A DNA stretch of 64,000 bases from Pisaster brevispinus (lineage: Eukaryota; Echinodermata; Asteroidea; Forcipulatida; Asteriidae): the NCBI GenBank assembly GCA_023634235.1, contig JAMKCF010000009.1:1860001-1924000 (forward strand), in the 5' to 3' direction. The notes below the pieces were generated by a model, which worked only from the letters and a program-made list of their open reading frames with translations, searched no databases and was not told where the DNA came from. Both the position numbers and the translations under genes were made by a program. Positions 52,101 through 61,100 of this stretch are shown here, one piece after another (the stretch's first letter is position 1; each line of letters opens with the position of its first letter).

Positions 52101-55100
52101 ACCCCTTGCACTGCAGTCACACGCGGCTGCTGTCTGTCCATGGTCAGCCATTTTGTATAACATGGTATAACAGAGACACATGACACTTGTGTGTATACTG
52201 TGCTCAGGGTTTTTTCTTGTGTCATATTGGCTCTTCATATAGATGTGTCAACATCGATGGTCAGGGATGCCTGTGATGCATTCAAAAAATAATGAATGCA
52301 ATGCATGGAAAAGTCCAGAGTCGGTAATGGCGGCGTAGTTGTCACTTGGATTCGTCTAAACATGGAGATTTACTCTGCCAACTTCATTCCTTTCTCTGCA
52401 TCAACTCTTACTCCCTAGGCATTTTTTGCCTCCTCCAGTATCCTCCTCTAATATATCACACCACACAAAATTGTTTAAACTTGAGATGAGATTGGACTGA
52501 TAGACCCAGTGATAAGCTCTCGGTCCTTCTGAATCGTTCATTTTGGCACTCAGTCCATCTGAACCATTAATTTTGGCACTCAGTCCTTCTTAATCGTTAA
52601 TTATGGCACTCAGTCCGTCTGAATCATTCATTTTGTCACTCAGTCCGTCTGAATCATTATTTTTGGCACTCAGTCCTTCTGAATCGTTAATTTTGGCACT
52701 CAGTCCTTCTGAATCATTCATTTTGGCACTCAGTCCTTCTGAATCATTCATTTTGGCACTCAGTCCATCTGAATCATTCATTTTGTCACTCAGTCCGTCT
52801 GAATCATTATTTTTGGCACTCAGTCCTTCTGAATCGTTAATTTTGGCACTCAGTCCTTCTGAATCGTTAATTTGGCACTCAGTCCTTCTGAATTGTAATT
52901 TTGGGTACTCAGTCCTTCTGAATCGTTAATTATGGCACTCAGTACTTCTTAATCGTTAATTATGGCACTCAGTCCGTCTGAATCATTCATTTTGTCACTC
53001 AGTCCTTCTGAATTGAAATTTTTGGCACTCAGTCCTTCTTAATCGTTAATTATGGCACTCAGTCCGTCTGAATCATTCATTTTGTCACTCAGTCCTTCTG
53101 AATTGAAATTTTTGGCACTCACTCCTTCTGAATCCTTAATTTTGGCACTCAGTCCTTCTAAATCATTCATTTTGGCACTCAGTCCTTCTGAATCATTCAT
53201 TTTGGCACTCAGTCCATCTGAATCATTCATTTTGGCACTCAGTCCTTCTGAATCATTCATTTTGGCACTCAGTCCTTCTAAGTCATTCATTTTGGCACTC
53301 AGTCCTTCTGAATCATCCATTTTGGCACTAAGTCCTTCTGAATCATTCACTTTGGCACTCAGTCCTTCTGAATCATTCACTTTGGCACTCAGTCCTTCTG
53401 AATCATTCATTTTGGCACTCAGTCCTTCTGAATTGAAATTTTGGCACTCAGTCCTTCTAAATCGTTCATTTTGGCACTCAGTCCTTCTGAATCATTCACT
53501 TTGGCACTCAGTCCTTCTGAATCATTCACTTTGGCACTCAGTCCTTCTGAATCATTCACTTTGGCACTCAGTCCTTCTGAATCATTCACTTTGGCAAAGA
53601 GGATCTAGAAGGTAAGGGCTAATTCAAATATTCTTACCGCTGACCTACTTCCCTAATAAATGTTCTCAAATAGTTGGAAAGAAAATAAAAACTTTTGACA
53701 TTCCACCTTTACCAAGCTACCCTTTGGCTTGTGCCTGCTATTACCATATCTGATATCAAAATAAATACTTTTTGGAAAATATAAAAAGCATCTACATTAA
53801 ATACAAAATAAAACACGTGAGGCCACAACACATAGATGTTATATAAGCACACAAACTTGCTTAGCGCGATTACTTTTTTTCTCAACAGAAACAAATTGCC
53901 AAGCTGTGATTTCGACTGGCTTACCAGGAGTTGTTTGTTTTGAAAATAAATTTGTGGTGCAAATAAATTTGTTCAGTGGTCGGTAACGCAAACGGCACAT
54001 GGGCCTGGTGTACCAACTTATTTAACATGCTTACAGAATCAAAGGCAAACCATTCCTCACTTACCGGCTTTAGGAGCAATGGAATACAGAAACTTGGTAA
54101 AAACCATTGAAAAGAACTAAGCAGTGAAAAAGCGACAGCTTGTCGGACAGCCTACCTTGGAATGTTTCTTTTGAAGACTTTCAATCTCCTTAGCTTGTTT
54201 CTTGAGAACCTTTTGGTATGTTCTGTCCTTCTGTAATGTATCCGTTGACAAGATCAGCATAACGGCTGTAGTAGGAGAGTTAGGAGAGTGGGATCAATGA
54301 TGACTCACAATATGAGTTCAACAAAAACATCTTGGCAAATCTCTTTGACTTGCTCGATAAATGCACCATCAAGCACATATTTAGATTAACTGAACCAGCT
54401 TAGCTGACCTCAGATTAGTGAGATCTGGGCCGAGTTTCATGGGTCTGCTTACAGGGGAATTCTGTGCTTATGGTTCCCCTCCCCTCCTTAAATTTTTATT
54501 TTAATGCAAGTTTGCCCAAACAAGGCTAAGAGCCACTCTTGGTAAAGGGGCTCCAAGAAGAAAACATTTAAGATGAAAATAACTCAAGTAGGAATTGATA
54601 TTTCTCTTAAAACAGTCTAGATTGTAGGATGGAGGGAAACATGCACCTGGCAAGGAGTCCCAAAGAGATGCAGTACATGGAAAAAAAGCTGTTTGAATGG
54701 CTCTTTGTTCTACATCTCAGCAAGACTAGAGTGTATGGGTGAGAACAAGAAGAGAGCCTGGTTTCACACTCAAACACCCTGATATAGGAGGAACCAGGTC
54801 AGACACACTGATGGCACATTTACCATGAAAATGTCTGTAGAAAAGACAGAGGCTGGCTACAGTGTGCCCTAATGAAGTCTTGACAAAGATAAAGACTAGT
54901 ACCCTAACTTGAAGGCATGATAAAACGTGTGTGTTTGATTGCAAAGGCACATGACTGAGAGCTTACAGTTTGTGGTAGGTGCAAAGCTGTTGATAGTAGA
55001 GGTAGGTGTCGTTGGTGATTTGGTGCTTTGCTTCTGTGTTGCTTTACTGTTCTTCTTCCCTGTCAGCGGTACCTCGCTGATGTCATTCTAGAGTGGATCA

Positions 55101-58100
55101 AGACCAGAGTTTTAAATATTTGTTATTGTCGGGACCGTTAAAGCTTATTTAGCACATGGAACCCAAGTCCATGGATCTGTTGATGAATTATTTTAAAGTA
55201 TGTAAAAAGTACCCAAGGTACACGCCATTCCTGCGTAAGAATGGCCCGCAGGGCGAAGCATTTAGTTTGCTATGTTCTTAGCATGGGAGGTCAGAGATTC
55301 CAGCATGTCATGGCCAATTATCAAGCCGAATCATGGTGAACAAACACCAATTTTTTTTCAAAAGAAACAATTTAAAACCATGGTGTATTTTAAGTCTGTT
55401 GTCTTGACTTGGTTAAGTTATGGTTTCATTGTGAAAGCGATATTCTAAAATAATTAGAAATAGAATTAGATTCGAGCGCACATTCTGTAAATTACAGAAC
55501 TTGAGTCCATCGCCCTAGACGGCTCTGCCACCACACCCCATCATCTGCATGTAGTAGGGCAATTATATTAACCGAGAGACCATAAAGCTTGACAAGTAGA
55601 TGCACCCACCTCTTCAATGCCCATTGATTGCATCTGCTTGGCTCTCTTTTCAGCCTGAGATAAATACTCCAATGGCTTCGACAGCGCATCCACAAAAGCT
55701 GAAGAAGAAAACAAAAAGAAAAACAGTAATACTCATGAAATGTTTTTCTGTCATCTCTCATACCACCATAAAGTCTTCTTAAAGTTTTGATTCACCAATA
55801 AGGGTGCTAAACACAGTTAAATCTCTTTGAACAATATACTGATCTGGAGATGAATACTGATGATTGGCAGCGAGAAACATTTCAAAACTTTTTAAATAGA
55901 TGTTAAGTTGTTGCGGTACCTACTGCTAAAATATGGGATTCGAACTGCCTCTAGCTACCAGGCAATCTCAGTGGTCTAGTGGTAAGACATCTACTCTAGA
56001 ATGGCAAAGGTCGTGGGTTCGAATCCCACCCGAGTGATATACCTTGGATTTTTTCACAGGACTTAGGAGAGTGCTGAGTATACAGTGCTTTACACACATC
56101 GGTATATGGGTAAAAATCTCAAACTTGTTCAGCTTTTGTTTTTATAACTCTTGAATTCATGTGGAAATTATGACACAAAATGTAAACATTTCCCTGATGA
56201 CCAGTGTAGTATCTTGCCTGCCAGGAAATGACCTGGAATGTACAAGGCTACTCTGTTTGTATAGAAATATTACATGGTCTAAAGTTTACCTCCCAAACCA
56301 TCAGGTACGTATGTCTTGAGCTGAATACAGCAGAAAACAGTCGGTAGAGACAGGGGGAAGTTTCCCTCTGTGCGGAGCGAGATGTGCCGGTACCCTGCCT
56401 GTAAACCATCCAGTGGTAATATCCTCTGGCCGATCAGCTTCCCGTTCTCTTCATACACAGCGATTCTCAGAACGGCCAAATCGGGTAAGACCACCTGAAG
56501 AGTGGAACACAATCATTTCAAATCATGTCAAGCTTGCATCTGAAAATGTTTCAGTTCATTTCATTTTGTTTCTTTGTAACTACAGGTCAGCAAAAAAAAA
56601 TTATAAAAAATCAAAGAAACTTGTGGGTGGGATTGGGATGTAAATTTTGGTACAATGTAATGTTTAAAAAAAAATAAAAATCTGGTAATGAAACTAAGGA
56701 TGCCTCATAAGTGAACTTAATCACTGTAGCTCGCAAGCCTGAGGAAACCTGTAAACAAGGGTGCTTGCTATGTGGACCAGAAACACCAGGGTTAACCCCT
56801 ACTCTTCCATGATTAGTGTTCTGAATACTTTTGCCTGCACTACCAATCCTAGTACACGGGGCCAACGGCTTAATGTCCCATCCGAAGGACAAAGCAATTA
56901 TGGTAAAGTATCTTGCTCAAGGACACGAACCCACACTCTGCTGATCAGAAACACCAGAGCTCGAGTCCGGTGCTCTTAACCGCTTGGTCATGACACGCCA
57001 CTTTGATCAGTGTCATTGTACTTCACATCAACTCAAAAGACCCTTCTTTTAAAAACAGCGTTTTTTATGGCCCAGGTCTGACATGAAACACATGAAAATG
57101 TCAAACAGAGAGAATATCACTGAGCAAAGGAAGAGAAACTGACCTTTCTGAAGACAAAGTCCTCTGCATTATAGACCGGATTCAGGCCATTGTTTGGTAT
57201 CGTCTTTGTCCTATGTTCCCTCCTGATGGTGTCTGTTGGTAACCCATACATGTCAACCTCAATGTATGTACCTACTTTCTTGTCTGATAAAAACTGTCCT
57301 GAGATGACCTGAAAGGAGCAGAATGGTAATACGACTTGAAGCTATTCTATGCTCTCAACGCTGCAGTGATTCCACAAAGGTGTTTATATACTGCATTTAC
57401 CAATGTTTGCGACATGTCACTCATTTTCTCTGAGCTCGTCATGATAAGTCACTCACCCTGACTGAACACGTTGCTGCGATCACCCCATCCACCGGTGACT
57501 CTGAGAATGGATCAAATGATTTGTCTGGTCGTCTCATGAAATCCGGTTTCAAGAGATACCTGTACAGCAATGAAAAACACCCTCAGAATTATATTGTGGT
57601 TTGTAAAAGTATCACGTGAACATCTCTGGAGTCTGAAGTCCACACATGGACCATTCCGGTTTCAAGCTTTTAAGCTGTTAAAGCTGAGGGCCTGCCTCAC
57701 TTCCTGAACACAATCAGAGAATAGACCCTTCTCAATTGACATTACTATTTTATCGCTCGCCATGCTGGTGTACTTACACAGGAACATCACACACACAGGT
57801 TACTAGAACAGCGCACACATGTGCTACAAAATGCAACACTGGATGTAGTCTGGTACCCTGTCTTTATCGGCAAGGATAAAGACAGGCACTGGTCTTACAG
57901 GCCCAATGATTTCATTGGATACAATGATTTCATCGGATAAATGTGCAGTGACGTAAGCTTTCCATATCTGTGTTAAAATTGGTCTGAGGTGATGTAGTTT
58001 GTCAGCAGTTAGCACTTTCGGTCATCTGCATGCTAAATGTTTGTACATTATGTATTATGTTGTTTTATTCACTATGTGTACATGTACGTGTAAAATTGAC

Positions 58101-61100
58101 TGCGACTCTTCGTATGAAATGGATGCGAGGTCAAAGGTACATCTGGCAGGATCCGGTCAGGCGCTCAAGGCAGGTATCTGGCGCTATTCATGAGCCTCCA
58201 AGTTTGACGTCAGATGTTCAGGCTACACTGGATAGCACTCCAGCAAGGCAGACGTCCTATAGCTATAGAAATGTGACGTCAGGGAGACAGGTCTATACTG
58301 ATTAAAGGGATACAATACCAGCTCTTTTTTAGAACGTCAAGAACTCATATCTGTCCATGGTACGACCACTCTACCCTCGACCCAAAATATATAAATTATT
58401 TCTTCAAATTAGAGGTTCCTGTCTTCACACAGCAGACGCTGGAAAGAGAAAATAGCTGGTTCATCCGTAAAGATTTGAAGAGTAATGGAATGTAATGAAA
58501 CTTACCCACAAGACCCATTGTACTCAAACTTTCCCTGATTGAGCTGCATACCGATATCAGGCATCTGGAAGTTGAGGGCCACCATCTGACAGCCAGCGTT
58601 CCAGAAGATCTGTGGCATGTAATTACTGGAGTCATAGCGCCCTCCCTTGGGGTAGATACGACTCATTTGGCGTTTGTTATAGCTGGGGTTAGCAGGGTTA
58701 AGGGTTCATTCTGATACGGTTTGAGGTATGTGTAATTCATCAGTCTGACAAGTCTACTTAGTCTTTGCTCTGCGGTCTGATTAAACCTTGGTTGATAGAA
58801 AAAGGCTTGGTCGTTACAGCTATTACAACATGGCAGCTTTATTGCACCATGGTCGTAATAACATCTTTACTTGTTCAACAAAGGTTGTAACACCTTAATT
58901 CATTCGACAAAGGTTTTAATACCTAGGCTCATTCAACAAGGGTTGTAACACTTTTGTTTGTTCAACAAAGGTCATAACACCTTGGTTCATTCAACAAAGG
59001 TCATAACACCTTGGTTCATTCAACAAAGGTCATAACACCTTGGTTCATTTAACAAAGGTCATAACACCTTGGTTCATTCAACAAAGGACATAACATCTTG
59101 GATCATTCAACAAAGGTTGTAACACCTTGGTTTGTCCAACAAAGGTTGTAACACCTTAATTCATTCAACAAAGGTTGTATTACCTAGGCTCATTCAACAA
59201 GGGTTGTAACACTTTTGTTTGTTCAACAAAGATCGTAACCCTTTGGTTTGTTCAACAAAGGTCATAACACCTTGGTTCGGTCAACAAAGGTCGTAACATC
59301 TTTGTCTGTTCAACGAAGGTCATAACACCTGGCTGGCTCAACAAGGTCAAACTTGACTAAGTTGGTTTTGAACAAACATCCATCAACACCTAGTTGTGTG
59401 TGTGTGTGAGTTTGTTTTCACATTCAAACCGGGGACCTATAACAAAAGAGGACAATAGGGTCCCAGGTTGGGTAAAGGTCCCAAGTTGGAAATTGTGTAC
59501 AAAACCAATGGGAGCTGTTGCCAAAAAGTTAAAGTCCAAACAAAAGAGGGACAATAGGAGGTCCCCGATTGGAGGTGTTTACACACTTATGTGAGTGTGT
59601 GTGTGCAAACTGGCAATGTCCAAGAAGATGCTCAAAATAAAACCAACTGTGAATTTACTATTAGTTTTCAAGAAAAAAAGATTTAAAAAATGTAAACTGG
59701 TACCGGGGGAAAAACACACAACTCTTGCAATTGGTAAAACACAATCCAAAGGATACTTGACAAATTCTATACAGCTTGTCTTGATGTAGCCCAAACCAAC
59801 TGCCTCATTGAAGGATGACATGTTGAAATGAAAACCACGCTCTGAAATATATAACAAATAAGTGTAGAACATCAATACTGATTAAGTTTGGGGTAGACTC
59901 AAGTAAAAAAGGGTACATCTTATTTGTTATCCTTTGAATAGGGTATTAAGCCCGTAGATCCCATGTGTTGTGTAATTCATATAAAAACTCCAGTATACTT
60001 ATCATTAAGAGAAGGGTTCAATAGCCCAGATGTTTCTGGTAAGGTTGGCTGCAGATTGAGCCACATCATCACCGTGTAAACCCTTACAGGGGGCAATTTT
60101 AAAAGGGTCTCATCATTCAAACATAGCTCTGCATAACTGTCGAGTTATATATTGAGCGCTTTGAGTATTGAGCGCTCGAATAGTGAGCGCTTTGAGATGC
60201 TCCATGCGTGTGATAAAATGATACAAGTACTGCATACAAGTAGTATTGAGTACAAGGGTCTGACTTACAAATGGTTATACGTTTTTATAAACTTTTTGTT
60301 TGGGCTATTGAACCTCACTGATTTTTCTGAGAGCAAAACAATCGGGAATCAGATTGAAAAAAGGAAAAAAGATCACGCCTGATTGAAACCTACCTTCAGC
60401 GAAATCAAAACCTTGGAATTTAACCGGCTGTGCATAGTTGACTAGGGCAGAGAGGAAGGGATGGATGTTAGTGGTTGCTCCAGTGTAGCGGTAGTTGGCT
60501 ACCATGATGGCCTCCTCGTCTTGGGATAGCGCCTCCACTCCCTGCAAGAAAATTCAGTCAAAGTGAGATTCTATCCATGCGCTTTTAAACCTTATTAGTT
60601 ATCAGCACCACATTAGAGACATTATGTCTGCATATATTTGATGAATATCGTCATGTGTCTGGAAAAAACAGTGTAAGGCTTCACACCCTTTTTCCAGGTA
60701 CACAACTCACTTTGTGTTCTGAACAGAAGGTAGGTAGCAATAAAATGGTTTCTGACAAAAAAATAAGGCATTACTGTAACATTTTTGTTGCTAGAATTCC
60801 CACCAAAGACATGTTTTCCCATTCCCATTCAGAGTTTAACCTTCCTATAATGACTGAATATGAATAGCTGAACACCAAACTTTCGCACTCAGTTTTCTTG
60901 AAACATAATTTTGTACGTAAATTGCTCACTCCCTTTTATCAGTAAAACTTTAGTTACGTTCTTCCGGGCACACAACGCTATATCTACCACTTCATTGACT
61001 GTAGGAAGCATAATTACAGAGCCATAAAAACAAGCAAAGATTTGTTAGATTCTGAATGGTCAGTCGGTCATGTAACTTTGAAGCAGTAAAAACTAAACGA

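Larger units (their letters stand above)
51324..54155 (-). other. Largest coiled-coil intron of the PLCB4-like gene
   Basis: This 2.8-kb intron carries a TIR MITE (51656-51963) and the 30-bp minisatellite (52510-53597). An open frame at 51416-51607 looks exon-like at first, but the two flanking exons already join seamlessly in the alignment, so it is left out. Confidence 0.65.
54266..58505 (-). other. Introns among the Y, C2 and proximal CTD exons
   Basis: Short introns between the listed exons. They contain a GGGCCC MITE half (54426-54480), a dispersed repeat (55280-55455), a tRNA-headed SINE (55965-56111) and a minus-strand SINE (56683-56998). The 57560-58505 intron shows no repeat that I recognise. 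Confidence 0.6.

Noticed and set aside
53052..53615. 187-codon plus-strand and 123-codon minus-strand open frames
   Set aside because: They are produced by the 30-bp minisatellite, which has a period divisible by three and no stops; the array lies within an intron.
55965..56040. Functional tRNA gene
   Set aside because: A and B boxes are good, but the acceptor stem pairs poorly and the sequence continues into a SINE tail found elsewhere in the window.
52510..59348. CRISPR-like arrays
   Set aside because: Both are continuous tandem repeats without unique spacers, in a eukaryotic intron.
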